A DNA stretch of 64,000 bases. Source: Pseudogracilibacillus auburnensis (lineage in GTDB: Bacteria > Bacillota > Bacilli > Bacillales > Amphibacillaceae). A program made the translations under genes and the position numbers. The notes beneath the pieces were generated by a model that was not told the origin of the DNA, ran no database searches, and worked only from the letters and a program-made list of their open reading frames with translations. Of this stretch, positions 17,222-26,299 are shown one piece after another (the first letter of the stretch is position 1; every line of letters starts with the position of its first letter). The stretch spans positions 21,680 through 85,679 of the forward strand of contig NZ_QJJQ01000019.1 in assembly GCF_003201975.1 (NCBI RefSeq). The letters are read 5' to 3'.

Positions 17222-18013
17222 TTATAATTCATCTACCTTTTGTCGGACTTTTTTCCGTAACTTAAAACGTAATCGATTTGTGTACAATTCGTTTTTGGCA
17301 AGAAGTTTATACCCATCCAGGATGGTAGATGTGTGCGTTAAAATGTAAATACCGACTGCCATTAACCCGATAGAAATTGGAAAATAAGGTGTTAAAAAAT
17401 CGGCAGAAATAATATTTTTCTTTTCTAAACCAATCGGAAAGAAACCCATTGCAAATGAGGCGAATCCTACAATCATAAAAATCGCATACTTTTTCTTCCT
17501 ATTTTCATAACGAATATTCAACTCTTGAAGATACTTTTCATCAAATAATAAAGGTTCTTGTTTCAGTATTTTATATTGATCTTCTTCTAAAAAGGACGTT
17601 GATGCAAGGCATCCAACCCCGATCGTTCCAAAAATAATCGTTGGGATTAAGTAGTTAGTTGGGTCTTGATTAAAAATAAAATATGGAATAAAGGCTAAAG
17701 CGATAAAGAATAAACCAAATGAGGTATATCTAGCCATTTTTTTGGATGACAATAAAAATCCTTCTGCCATTTCTTTGCTAACATAATAGCCCGCTTCTGT
17801 CTCATTGCTTTGTTCACTCGTATCTTTTAATAAATAATCCATTGACACCCCGAAAATGTTCCCAATCATAAGAAGCTTTTCCGTCTCGGGGTATCCTTGG
17901 CCATTTTCCCATTTGCTTATTGCCTGTCTCGTCGTATTTAATTTTTCTGCTAACGCTTCTTGAGAAAATCCTTTTTCTTTTCTCAACTTAAATAGTTTTT
18001 CACCAAATGTCAT
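17222..18013 (-). CDS. XRE-family regulator with C-terminal membrane segments
   Basis: A 263-residue protein. The N-terminal helix-turn-helix (about residues 5-60, with S-Q-E-A-L-A-E-K-L and R-Q-A-I-S-K-W-E) is typical of Cro/CI-type regulators. The rest has four hydrophobic segments in two pairs (about residues 92-140 and 175-230), so DNA binding may be coupled to the membrane. The ATG has AAAGGAG upstream. No target or partner gene is adjacent. Confidence 0.88.
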   Translation of the reverse strand: MTFGEKLFKLRKEKGFSQEALAEKLNTTRQAISKWENGQGYPETEKLLMIGNIFGVSMDYLLKDTSEQSNETEAGYYVSKEMAEGFLLSSKKMARYTSFGLFFIALAFIPYFIFNQDPTNYLIPTIIFGTIGVGCLASTSFLEEDQYKILKQEPLLFDEKYLQELNIRYENRKKKYAIFMIVGFASFAMGFFPIGLEKKNIISADFLTPYFPISIGLMAVGIYILTHTSTILDGYKLLAKNELYTNRLRFKLRKKVRQKVDEL

Positions 18014-18239
18014 CTAGATGAACTCCTTTCTTTTACTATCTATATTGTAAGAAAACTTTGCTCAATGTTCTATCACAAATCAGTTGCACTTTGTCAACTT
18101 ACGGTTGCAATGTTGTTACAACGGGTTTTTGGAGGCAGATAAGAAACTCAACTTTCGCACCAATAAAATAAGTTCAAACAGTTCGCTTGGTAAAGCTTGA
18201 GGTACTTCTAATGATATCCTTTACAACCTCGGTATAATA

Positions 18240-18420
18240 AACTGAATTTAGCTTATAGGATGTCTACTGGAAGTCCGCAGTACCAATACATCTTCGCTTG
18301 CCGTGGGCGGCTGTTGAGCTCCCTTCGTGCTGACGCACTACGTGATCTCACCTAGGCTCCTCCCACAGGCGTCTTGATGGATTTGGACTGCTCAGAGTGA
18401 TAAATATGATTTGGCCCTCT
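18240..18420 (-). repeat. Bacillaceae GC-rich intergenic repeat, copy 1
   Basis: On the minus strand it reads GCAGTCC, ATCAAGACGCCTGTGGGAGG, then GTGCGTCAGCACGAAGG and CCCACGGCAAGCGAAGAT. These blocks match the general layout of a multicopy, structured, non-coding repeat seen in many Bacillaceae genomes. Confidence 0.65.
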
Positions 18421-18448
18421 AATTATGTTTCTAGTATATATCTCCAAA

Positions 18449-18615
18449 CTAGTCTGGGTGAGCGCAGTGTGGCGACTCCTGCGGGAAAAGCAACGGCTGA
18501 AGATCCCCGAAGAAGTGATTTTCTTCCAAGGTAGCTAAAGCGTTGTCCGCGGAAAGCATCCGCACGGAGCGAGCCCAGACGGATATCAGCTTAAACTTAA
18601 GAGCAAATGAATCAT
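18449..18615 (+). repeat. Bacillaceae GC-rich intergenic repeat, copy 2
   Basis: Contains GCGACTCCTGCGGGAAAAGC, GGCTGAAGATCCCCG and CCGCGGAAAGCATCCGC, which can fold into long paired arms. Same family as copy 1 and the block at 36.1 kb. A 61-codon frame across it is rejected as a by-product. Confidence 0.7.
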
Positions 18616-18769
18616 CCAAAGTCAACTTGACCACTGTATCTGCATTCTATTTAATTCTACCAAGACTTTCTTATTCATTTCACTATGCGAAAGTTGAGTA
18701 AGAAAGTATAAAACTTTTTGATTTGCATAAGTGAAACATTACCTAGACAATCGGTTTTTCTTTCGTCAT

Positions 18770-18945
18770 AAACTAGCTATCCGCTTTAAAAAGTCGAACG
18801 CAGGCTAAGAGCGCCACGTCGTGTGGCAACTACCTGGGACTGCGATTACTCGTCCCACCGTAAAGATTTGCACTAGCACGTCCTGTGCGTCGTAAGCGCA
18901 ACATCCCCTCTGTCATCGCCTGACGGCTCGCCAGTCGGGGGTGTT
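18770..18945 (+). repeat. Interspersed repeat with CCTGGGACTGCG and CTCGTCCCACCGTAAAGATT blocks
   Basis: The blocks at 18834-18872 recur inverted at about 35926-35966. The second block also recurs, slightly changed, at 36147-36170. It ends with CGCCTGACGGCTCGCCAGTCGG, an imperfect inverted repeat. Confidence 0.65.
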
Positions 18946-19210
18946 TTCTTTAAAGAATGCCAAGTTTTCTAAAAGATTACCAATAGTTAGTTCGATCCAA
19001 TTGTCATTTTACGTTGAAAAAATCATAACAAATTTATCAAGCCTAGTACAGTTTTATAAATATTTGGAGTTTAAAATTTACCGTATGAAATTTGTTTATA
19101 TTGAATTATTTCGCATCTTCCCTTATGATATTTTTTGGAGTTCAAGTGAATAATACAATTATTCATCTATCTACATATTAGGAATTTAGAAATTCCAAAA
19201 GGGGAATAAT

Positions 19211-20500
19211 ATGGAAAAGTTATTTAAACTACAAAAATTAGGCACGAATATTAGAACAGAAATACTAGCTGGATTTACAACTTTTTTAACAATGGCGTAT
19301 ATTGTCGTTGTTAACCCAGCGATACTTTCGGCTGCGGGAGTTCCATTTGATCAAGTGTTTATTGCCACGGTCATTGCGGCAGTTGTCGGAACTCTAATTA
19401 TGGCTTTTTGGGCGAATTATCCGATTGCTATTGCTCCGGGTATGGGAATGAATGCATACTTTGTAAGTGTTGTTGCTACACAAGGGGTGTCATATCAAGC
19501 TGTTTTTGGTGCTGTGTTATTAGCAGGGATTATATTTCTTTTACTTACTTTTACGAAATTTCGCGAGTTACTCATTGAATCCATTCCAGCATCCTTGAAA
19601 TATGGTATAACTGCCGGGATAGGCTTATTCATAGCTTTTCTAGGATTGAAAATGTCCGGTCTTGTCGTAGCAAATGAAGATACATATGTTGCATTTGGCG
19701 ACGTTTCTGATCCTCATACCATGCTGGCAGTTTTCGGGTTATTTATTACATTAATGTTAGTTGCTCGTAAAGTACATGGTGCATTGTTTATAGGTATGTT
19801 TATTACTGCTATACTTGGTTATTTCTTAAACTTGTTACAGATAGATAGCATTGCATCAGTACCTCCAGCTCCTGTTTTATTTGACTTAGACATTAACGGT
19901 GTTTTTACGCATTCATTGTATACAGTCGTATTTGCTTATTTGCTTGTTACCATCTTTGATACGACAGGTACGATGATTGGGGTGGCGGAGCAAGCAGGTT
20001 TAATGAAAAATGGTAAATTACCAAAGGCAAAAGCAGCACTTACTGCCGATGCAGTAGCAACAACTGTTGGAGCAACGTTAGGTACAACACCGTCAAGTGC
20101 ATATATCGAGTCTTCTTCAGGAGTAGCGATTGGAGGAAGGACAGGGCTCACATCGCTCATTGTAGCAAGCCTTTTTTTAATTACGTTATTTTTTTCACCG
20201 TTAGTTTCTGCCATTTCATCTCTTTCGGCTATAACAGCGCCAGCTTTAATCATTGTAGGTAGTTTTATGATGGCTGGACTTGCGAATATTAATTGGAAAA
20301 ATTTCGATGATGCTTTCCCAACCTTTGCAGTTGTTTTGATGATGCCACTTACGTCTAGTATTGCAACGGGGATAGCTGTTGGATTCATTACCTATCCACT
20401 TGTTAAACTTGTTAGTGGAAAGAGGAAAGAGGTTCATCCGATCCTGTATCTCTTTGGAGTCATTTTTGTACTGCAAATGATCTTCTTTCCTGGTCATTAA
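19211..20500 (+). CDS. pbuG: NCS2 (AzgA/PbuG type) purine permease
   Basis: A 429-residue proton symporter of the adenine/guanine/hypoxanthine family, with about 12-14 membrane segments. Family motifs are T-M-A-Y-I-V-V-V-N-P near residue 27, A-P-G-M-G-M-N-A-Y-F near residue 75 and F-D-T-T-G-T-M near residue 250. Next comes T-P-S-S-A-Y-I-E-S near residue 295. B. subtilis PbuG is of similar length. PbuO is an alternative name that sequence alone cannot exclude. No purine riboswitch is visible upstream, unlike B. subtilis pbuG. Confidence 0.85.
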   Translation: MEKLFKLQKLGTNIRTEILAGFTTFLTMAYIVVVNPAILSAAGVPFDQVFIATVIAAVVGTLIMAFWANYPIAIAPGMGMNAYFVSVVATQGVSYQAVFGAVLLAGIIFLLLTFTKFRELLIESIPASLKYGITAGIGLFIAFLGLKMSGLVVANEDTYVAFGDVSDPHTMLAVFGLFITLMLVARKVHGALFIGMFITAILGYFLNLLQIDSIASVPPAPVLFDLDINGVFTHSLYTVVFAYLLVTIFDTTGTMIGVAEQAGLMKNGKLPKAKAALTADAVATTVGATLGTTPSSAYIESSSGVAIGGRTGLTSLIVASLFLITLFFSPLVSAISSLSAITAPALIIVGSFMMAGLANINWKNFDDAFPTFAVVLMMPLTSSIATGIAVGFITYPLVKLVSGKRKEVHPILYLFGVIFVLQMIFFPGH

Positions 20501-20593
20501 CTGAGATCAGAAAAGGGTATAAGATATGTCTTTGAAATATTAATAAATCCCTATGGAATGTGTTTGCGAAATAACTTGTCCTGTATGATCAAA

Positions 20594-20637
20594 AAAGGAA
20601 CTGCTTCCATAAGCGAAGCAATTCCTTTTGTTTTTTT
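20594..20637. terminator. Bidirectional terminator between the purine permease and the amidase
   Basis: AAGGAACTGCTTC and GAAGCAATTCCTT form a 13-bp stem with one mismatch. T runs flank it on both strands, so it can serve the two convergent genes. Confidence 0.85.
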
Positions 20638-22059
20638 CTATGCATTTAATAATAAGTCTGGTTTTTTATTTTTCATTGGGTTTGTTTGTTCTAACGCATA
20701 TCCAGTATTTAAAATGGTAGCCTCATCAAAGGCTCTTCCCATTATTTGTAATCCGACTGGTAGTCCTTCGCTAAACCCACATGGAACAGAAAGAGCAGGT
20801 AGGCCAGTTAAGTTTCCAGGTCCAGTAAAACGAATAATATTATCGATTAAATCGACTTTTTTGCCATTTAGATTTGCCCAATCATCACCAATATCGTTTG
20901 GAAGGATCGGTAATGTCGGCATCATCAGCACGTCCACTTCTTCAAAGGCTTTTTGGAAGTCTTGTTTTAACTGTCTTCTAATTTGTTGTGCTTGTAAATA
21001 ATCAACAGCTGATGGAAGCTCTCCCAGTTCAAAGAGCATCCGAATATCATGTCCGAAATCATCCGGTCTAGTTAGCATATCGCTATGGTGAATAGCAGAT
21101 GCTTCTGATAAAGATGTTACTAGCTCAGCCCATTCTGCATATTGGAGCATTGGGATTTTGACTTCTTTCACTTTAGCTCCTTGATTAACAAGAGTTTGAA
21201 TGCCTGCGCGGACAAGTTTTTCAATTCCATCATCTACTTCATTAAAGAAATACTCTTCATTCACTCCTATGACGAGATCTTTTACATCACCAGTTATTTT
21301 TTCCAAATAATTATCGACAGGAACATCAACTGTCGTTGGATCATTTTTATCGAATCCAGCAATTATTTGTAATAATCCAGCAGCATCTTTTACCGTTTTG
21401 GTCATTGGGCCAACGTGATCAAGCGACCAAGCAAGTGGATATACACCATATTTACTTACACGTCCATGTGTCTGTTTTAGTCCGACGATTCCGCAAGCGG
21501 AGGAAGGAATACGAATCGACCCTGCTGTATCTGTACCTAATGATGCGACAGTTGATCCAACTGCAACAGCTGCACCGGAACCACCACTTGATCCTCCAGG
21601 GATTTTTTCTAAGTTCCATGGGTTTTTCACTGCGCCGTAATGTGGGTTATTGTTGGTAATTCCCCAAGCGTATTCATGCATGCTTAACTTACCAGTAAAT
21701 ACAACTCCAGCATTTCTTAGCTTAGCAATTACTGTTGCATCATGGGCGGAAACAAAGTCTTTATGAATTTTTGAAGACATCGTGGACACTTTATCTTTGA
21801 AATAGACATTATCTTTAATGGCCATTGGAATACCATGGTACATGCCTCGGTAATTACCATTGACAATTTCTTCTTCTGCCTTTTTTGCACCTTCTATGGC
21901 CTCTTTACGATACATTTCCATATACGCATTAATTTTCTCCTCTGTTGCATCTGCATGATCCAAAATTGCTTCCGTTAATTCAACAGGGGAGATCGATTTA
22001 TTTTCAATGAGTGGAGCTAATTCTTCGACTGATTTTGCCACTAATTCTTTACTCAACAT
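20638..22059 (-). CDS. Amidase-signature family hydrolase with small partner
   Basis: A protein of about 473 residues. The catalytic triad is seen: Lys in A-I-K-D-N-V near residue 80, the cis-Ser in G-G-S-S-G-G-S near residue 155, and Ser in D-T-A-G-S-I-R near residue 178. The ATG at 22059 has GGAGG 5 bases upstream. It overlaps a 60-residue gene that resembles GatC/AtzG-type partners. The urea transporter and a sigma-54 activator lie upstream, so it probably releases ammonia from an amide or urea derivative such as a ureido acid or allophanate-like compound. The substrate is not shown by sequence. Confidence 0.85.
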   Translation of the reverse strand: MLSKELVAKSVEELAPLIENKSISPVELTEAILDHADATEEKINAYMEMYRKEAIEGAKKAEEEIVNGNYRGMYHGIPMAIKDNVYFKDKVSTMSSKIHKDFVSAHDATVIAKLRNAGVVFTGKLSMHEYAWGITNNNPHYGAVKNPWNLEKIPGGSSGGSGAAVAVGSTVASLGTDTAGSIRIPSSACGIVGLKQTHGRVSKYGVYPLAWSLDHVGPMTKTVKDAAGLLQIIAGFDKNDPTTVDVPVDNYLEKITGDVKDLVIGVNEEYFFNEVDDGIEKLVRAGIQTLVNQGAKVKEVKIPMLQYAEWAELVTSLSEASAIHHSDMLTRPDDFGHDIRMLFELGELPSAVDYLQAQQIRRQLKQDFQKAFEEVDVLMMPTLPILPNDIGDDWANLNGKKVDLIDNIIRFTGPGNLTGLPALSVPCGFSEGLPVGLQIMGRAFDEATILNTGYALEQTNPMKNKKPDLLLNA

Positions 22060-22231
22060 GGTCACCTCCAGGTATATTTCTTAAGGCTATATCTGCATCA
22101 TCAATATTTGCACCCTTTAGATCGCCTCTTAATGCTTGCATTCCTTTCCAACGAGTTTCTAAGATTTCCAGATGCTCTTCTCGTGGTGTTATTCCTTTGT
22201 TCTCAAGTATTTCTTTAATGGTTAAAGACAA
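22049..22231 (-). CDS. Small GatC/AtzG-like amidase partner
   Basis: A 60-residue protein: a helical N-terminal part with H-L-E-I-L-E-T-R-W-K-G-M and a C-terminal end A-D-I-A-L-R-N-I-P-G-G-D-H. Small proteins ending this way (DUF4089/AtzG/HpxX type) are encoded next to amidase-signature enzymes and wrap around them as GatC wraps around GatA. A TTG at 22231 with AAAGGAG 8 bases upstream was chosen. It overlaps the amidase start by 11 bases. Confidence 0.7.
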   Translation of the reverse strand: MSLTIKEILENKGITPREEHLEILETRWKGMQALRGDLKGANIDDADIALRNIPGGDHVE

Positions 22232-22415
22232 ACCAACCACTCCTTTATTATATTTTATTTATCTTAAGTAGCAACTGCCTTTAGACAACAGTGGAGAACG
22301 CTTTCAACTTTTTTCTTTATCTGTCATGTGTTCATTTTAAAGCCGAACGAATGTTGAAAATAGTAAATAAAATTTTACATAAAAAGTCAGTGTGAATGTA
22401 TCGATGGTTCAATAT

Positions 22416-23360
22416 TTAAAACATCGGCATTACTTTTCTTGCACCTAGGAAAATCCATGTTCCTAGAACGAAGGCCATCGTTAAGGCGGGAAGGCCGAAT
22501 GGGAGAAGCCAGACACTTAAACTTGCGGTAATTAAAATAGTCAAACTAGCGCCGATCATCCCTGAATACAAAGCAAAACGATTATCGCTTTCTTTAAATA
22601 CGATGGAAACAGCAATGATTGTTAAAATTGCATTATATCCATATAGACCTAAAGAGATGAGTGATTGTTCACCACCAAAAAGGAAGGCGGTAAGAAGCGC
22701 AATCGCACTAGCAATTATCGCATACACCCCAAATCTCCACCCAGCCCAAAATAGTGCAATAAAGAGCAATATCCCTGAATAAATATTGTCTAGAAAAAAT
22801 ATTTGTGCAATCCCTAATACGAAACCACCGAGCCAATTTATTTCCCCTGAAAAATCTACTGTAACATTAGATAATATTTCAGGTGCCAAAATGGGATTTA
22901 ACTGAAAAGTTTCTAATTTATAAGAGATTAGTAACATAAACCAAGTAATAATCACAAAAGGAAAGGTGAGTATTGGGATGTCTATTCCTTTTATAAAATG
23001 CATCAACGCTGCAGTTAGGATTGAGACAATAGCAGCCCCAATTAAAGCAATAATCCAATTGTAAGGGCCGTCTAAAAATAGGGATAATGCAAGCCCAGTT
23101 AGTGCTGAATTATAGCCGAACAATCCCGCATTTACTGCCTGCTTATCAGCTCCACCTATTTTTGCAATTAACGTACCGATCATTACTGAAATGAAAGTAA
23201 TGCTACCCAAAAAAGGCGAGGCAAGTGTAATTGCAAGTAGAATAATGATTCCTGTTATGGCGTTTTCAATTAACAAAATTTGTGATATGCCTTTTATAGA
23301 TGCTAATAGAAATGGAAATAATTCACCTTCCTTCAAAAATTTCTTGTTCCTTTTTTGCAT
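22416..23360 (-). CDS. Urea transporter (UT family)
   Basis: A 314-residue membrane protein built of two similar halves of five segments each. The paired motifs L-F-G-Y-N-S-A-L-T-G near residue 80 and L-Y-G-Y-N-A-I-L-T near residue 240 mark the UT channel family, as do P-I-L-T-F-P-F and a matching L-P-F-G-L-P-A-L-T-M near the C-terminus. It passes urea or a short amide. The ATG has GGGGAG upstream. A consensus sigma-54 promoter lies about 60 bases before the start. It is probably co-transcribed with the small partner and amidase genes. Confidence 0.9.
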   Translation of the reverse strand: MQKRNKKFLKEGELFPFLLASIKGISQILLIENAITGIIILLAITLASPFLGSITFISVMIGTLIAKIGGADKQAVNAGLFGYNSALTGLALSLFLDGPYNWIIALIGAAIVSILTAALMHFIKGIDIPILTFPFVIITWFMLLISYKLETFQLNPILAPEILSNVTVDFSGEINWLGGFVLGIAQIFFLDNIYSGILLFIALFWAGWRFGVYAIIASAIALLTAFLFGGEQSLISLGLYGYNAILTIIAVSIVFKESDNRFALYSGMIGASLTILITASLSVWLLPFGLPALTMAFVLGTWIFLGARKVMPMF

Positions 23361-23419
23361 ATACTATCTCCCCATACAAACGATTTAATTGTTTTTCCTC
23401 CTTTCGTTCTTAAATAAAA

Positions 23420-23437
23420 TGCAACATCCGTGCCAAT
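23420..23437 (-). promoter_or_regulatory. Sigma-54 promoter of the urea transporter operon
   Basis: On the minus strand TTGGCACG-GATG-TTGCA: the consensus -24 (TGGCACG) and -12 (TTGCA) elements with the required four-base spacing. The start site would be near 23409, about 50 bases before the urea transporter ATG. The divergent gene encodes a sigma-54 activator. Confidence 0.92.
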
Positions 23438-23488
23438 TTTTAAAAATCTAGCCTAAAAAAAGGTTTTAACGTAATGAAAGCTGTATCA

Positions 23489-23498
23489 TGATGCATCA
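23489..23498. promoter_or_regulatory. Candidate upstream activator site (palindrome)
   Basis: TGATGCATCA, a perfect 10-bp palindrome about 80-90 bases upstream of the inferred sigma-54 start site, where activators of this class usually bind. A pair ACCGTC (23514) and GACGGT (about 23557) is a second inverted candidate. Binding is inferred only. Confidence 0.35.
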
Positions 23499-23718
23499 GT
23501 GTTGCTATTTGAACCGTCAAAATATTTAATTAAAAAAAGTTTTCTTAGTTGATATAGGACGGTGCAAGCGATAAGATTAAGGATAAGGAATAAATAATCA
23601 TGTCTCATTCTGAAACCGCTTTCTCATTTTGGGAATTAGTTAGTGTTTTTTGCTTCTAGCCCGTTTTAAAAAATGAAAAGATACGGTTTTTTAAGGGCAT
23701 GCAAAGGAGGAATAAAAT

Positions 23719-25995
23719 GTGCATATAAAAGTAGGGCTTTTATTTTCATTTACAGGAACGACTTCGATTACTGAGAAAGGTCAATATGATGCCGCTTGCT
23801 TCGCTATTAGTCAATATAGTAAGGAAGAGCATACGATTGAAGTTGTTACAAGAGATATTTGCTCTGATCCACGTAAAGCAGTTACAGAAGCGGAGGCGCT
23901 AGCCCGTGAAGGTGTAAAGGTGTTTATCGGTTGTTACACGTCTGCCTGTCGCAAAGCAGTCCTGCCCGTTCTTGAAAAGTATAACTGTCTCCTCGTTTAT
24001 CCAACCCTTTATGAAGGACAAGAAGATCACCCGAATGTTTTCTATACGGGAGAGGTTCCAAATCAGCAAGTTCATACACTAATTGATTATTTAATGAATC
24101 AATATGGTAAAAGGATTTACTTAATTGGTAATGATTATATTTATCCTCGGGAAACAAATGCACAAGTTAAAACATATATAAAAGAGAAAAAGGGAGAAGT
24201 TGTTGAAGAGAAATATGTCCCTTTTGGTCATCGAGAATTTCATCAAACGATTCAAGATATTATTTTAAAGAAGCCAGATGCTATTTTTTCCACACTTGTC
24301 GGACAAAGTGTTTTGGCCTTTTATCAAACATATAATCAAATGGGATTAAATCCCGAAGCAACTCCCATTTTTAGCCCGATTACAAAAGAAACAGAATTAT
24401 ATGCAATGGGAACTACTATTGGCGCAGGACATTATAGTTCAGCCAGTTATTTTCAATCTTTAAACAATCCAATGAACAAGGCATTTGTGAAGGAGTACGA
24501 TCAGTTTTTCGGCGAAAGAAAAGCGATCTCTTCCGTTATGTTTAATACGTACCTCGGGACGAAGATTTTACTAGATGCGATCATTAAAAAGAACAGCTTT
24601 GAACGTGATAGAATCTTTCATTACATGAGCGGAAAAAAGATGGAAACAGCATGTGGAACGTTACGTATCGGCACAAAAAAACGCCATTTATCTCGTCCTG
24701 TTAAAATTGGAAAGGCATTGCCAAATGGACAATTTGAAATAGTTTGGGACTCCGCAAGTAATATTCAACCTCGGCCATATAGAATAAAACAGTCTAAAAA
24801 AAGTCATGTAAATGAAATTGTTCTAAATGCATGGGGACAAATTAGTGAAGAAGCTATTATCGCAATATCTGAACATAGAACGATTCAGTATATGAGTCGC
24901 AAAGCAATAGAAATGACAGGATTTAATAAAGGGGAAACAATCACTCCTAAAATGCTTAAACAAATAGAAAAAACGTATCAAGTTAATTCTTATGAAGCAA
25001 AGATGAAAACCCTGTTTTTATTAAAACCTAGTTTTGAAAAAAGCTTTGAATCTATTTATCAATTTGGATCGATACAAACTAAAAATCAACTCTTTCAAAC
25101 GGAATTAGAAACTGCAACAATTGCCTCACAATCAACAGCAAATGTGCTTATCCTTGGCGAAACAGGTACTGGGAAAGAAGTGCTTGCAAGATCAATTCAT
25201 GAAGAAAGTGATCGAAAAGATGGACCATTTATTGCTATAAATACCGGAGCAATTCCAAAAGACTTAATAACGAGTGAATTATTCGGTTATGTTGAAGGTA
25301 CTTTTACTGGAGCAAAAAAAGGAGGATCAATCGGAAGGTTTGAAAGTGCTCATAATGGAACACTTTTCCTTGATGAAATTGGAGATATGCCTTTAGAATT
25401 ACAAGTCATTTTATTACGGGCAATTGAGACGAAGAAAATTATTCGCCTTGGTGAATCGAAAGAGCGTGAAGTAGATATTCGGATTATTGCTGCAACGAAC
25501 AGGGATTTAGAAGAAGAAATTGCGTATAATAACGGTTTTCGATCCGATCTATATTATCGATTAAATGTTTTATCGATCGATATCCCACCTTTACGGGAGC
25601 GACCAGAAGATGTTGAAGCGCTCGCATGGAAATTTATAAACGAATTTCACGAAATATATGGGGATGGACCGAAAGAGGTTGATCAGGAAGTTATGCAACT
25701 TTTTATTGAATATCCATGGCCTGGTAATATTCGTGAACTTAGAAATATCATTGAACGTGCTTTTTTACTTGCGCGAGGAAAGTCTAGTAATATTTTAAGT
25801 GAACATCTACCGAAAAAAATAAAGGGGTATTATAATCGAAAAATGCCTTCTGAACTATCTTTAAAGGATGTTGAGAAAAAAATGATTACACAAGCAATAT
25901 TGGAGACGAATAATGTAAATGAAGCATCGAAAAAATTAGGGATCGGTCGGAGCACCTTGTATAGAAAAATGAAAGAATTTGAGATAAGTTTATAG
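23719..25995 (+). CDS. Sigma-54 dependent activator with amide/urea-type periplasmic-binding-like sensor domain
   Basis: A 758-residue regulator. Residues 1 to about 360 resemble the AmiC/FmdD/urea-binding (type 1 periplasmic binding) fold, but without a signal peptide, so it should sense its ligand in the cytoplasm. A PAS-like segment follows (about 375-430). The AAA+ domain has Walker A G-E-T-G-T-G-K-E near residue 482 and Walker B L-F-L-D-E-I-G-D. The sigma-54 contact loop reads G-T-F-T-G-A in place of GAFTGA. A Fis-type helix-turn-helix closes the protein (about 730-755). GTG start behind AAAGGAGG. It is divergent from the urea transporter and likely activates it. Confidence 0.9.
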   Translation: MHIKVGLLFSFTGTTSITEKGQYDAACFAISQYSKEEHTIEVVTRDICSDPRKAVTEAEALAREGVKVFIGCYTSACRKAVLPVLEKYNCLLVYPTLYEGQEDHPNVFYTGEVPNQQVHTLIDYLMNQYGKRIYLIGNDYIYPRETNAQVKTYIKEKKGEVVEEKYVPFGHREFHQTIQDIILKKPDAIFSTLVGQSVLAFYQTYNQMGLNPEATPIFSPITKETELYAMGTTIGAGHYSSASYFQSLNNPMNKAFVKEYDQFFGERKAISSVMFNTYLGTKILLDAIIKKNSFERDRIFHYMSGKKMETACGTLRIGTKKRHLSRPVKIGKALPNGQFEIVWDSASNIQPRPYRIKQSKKSHVNEIVLNAWGQISEEAIIAISEHRTIQYMSRKAIEMTGFNKGETITPKMLKQIEKTYQVNSYEAKMKTLFLLKPSFEKSFESIYQFGSIQTKNQLFQTELETATIASQSTANVLILGETGTGKEVLARSIHEESDRKDGPFIAINTGAIPKDLITSELFGYVEGTFTGAKKGGSIGRFESAHNGTLFLDEIGDMPLELQVILLRAIETKKIIRLGESKEREVDIRIIAATNRDLEEEIAYNNGFRSDLYYRLNVLSIDIPPLRERPEDVEALAWKFINEFHEIYGDGPKEVDQEVMQLFIEYPWPGNIRELRNIIERAFLLARGKSSNILSEHLPKKIKGYYNRKMPSELSLKDVEKKMITQAILETNNVNEASKKLGIGRSTLYRKMKEFEISL

Positions 25996-26124
25996 GTGTA
26001 GCTTATGGGTGGTATGACGTAAGGGTAACTCTAAGCTCTTACTATATCAAGGGTTAAAGTGACTTGATCAAAATCGTGGTCATTTTATTGGTCATAAGCA
26101 CTAGTAAATTACTTTAAAAATGAA

Positions 26125-26168
26125 GGTCTTTCATCCATTCACTTAATGGATGAGGGGTCTTTTTTTCT
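26125..26168 (+). terminator. Terminator after the sigma-54 activator gene
   Basis: TCATCCATT and AATGGATGA form a perfect 9-bp stem with loop cactt, followed by GGGGTC and a run of seven T. Confidence 0.75.
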
Positions 26169-26299
26169 ATTCTTCGTGTAAGATTCCCGTATCTTTCATC
26201 CATTGCTTCCACGCAATCTAATACGATATCCTTCCCTCAATGTCTTCGATAGGCGAAGCTGCTTTTTTCCATCCAAACACCCAATCAACAACTTACGTC

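Larger units (their letters stand above)
18014..19210. other. Repeat-rich gap of about 1.2 kb
   Basis: No gene is supported. Three blocks of GC-rich Bacillaceae-type repeats are listed separately. The last 260 bases before the purine permease are AT-rich; the conserved bases of a purine riboswitch were looked for and not seen. Confidence 0.6.

Noticed and set aside
18449..18634. 61-codon minus-strand frame
   Set aside because: It lies entirely inside a Bacillaceae non-coding repeat.
18950..19210. Possible purine riboswitch before the purine permease
   Set aside because: The conserved loop and junction bases of the aptamer are missing and no terminator pair was found.
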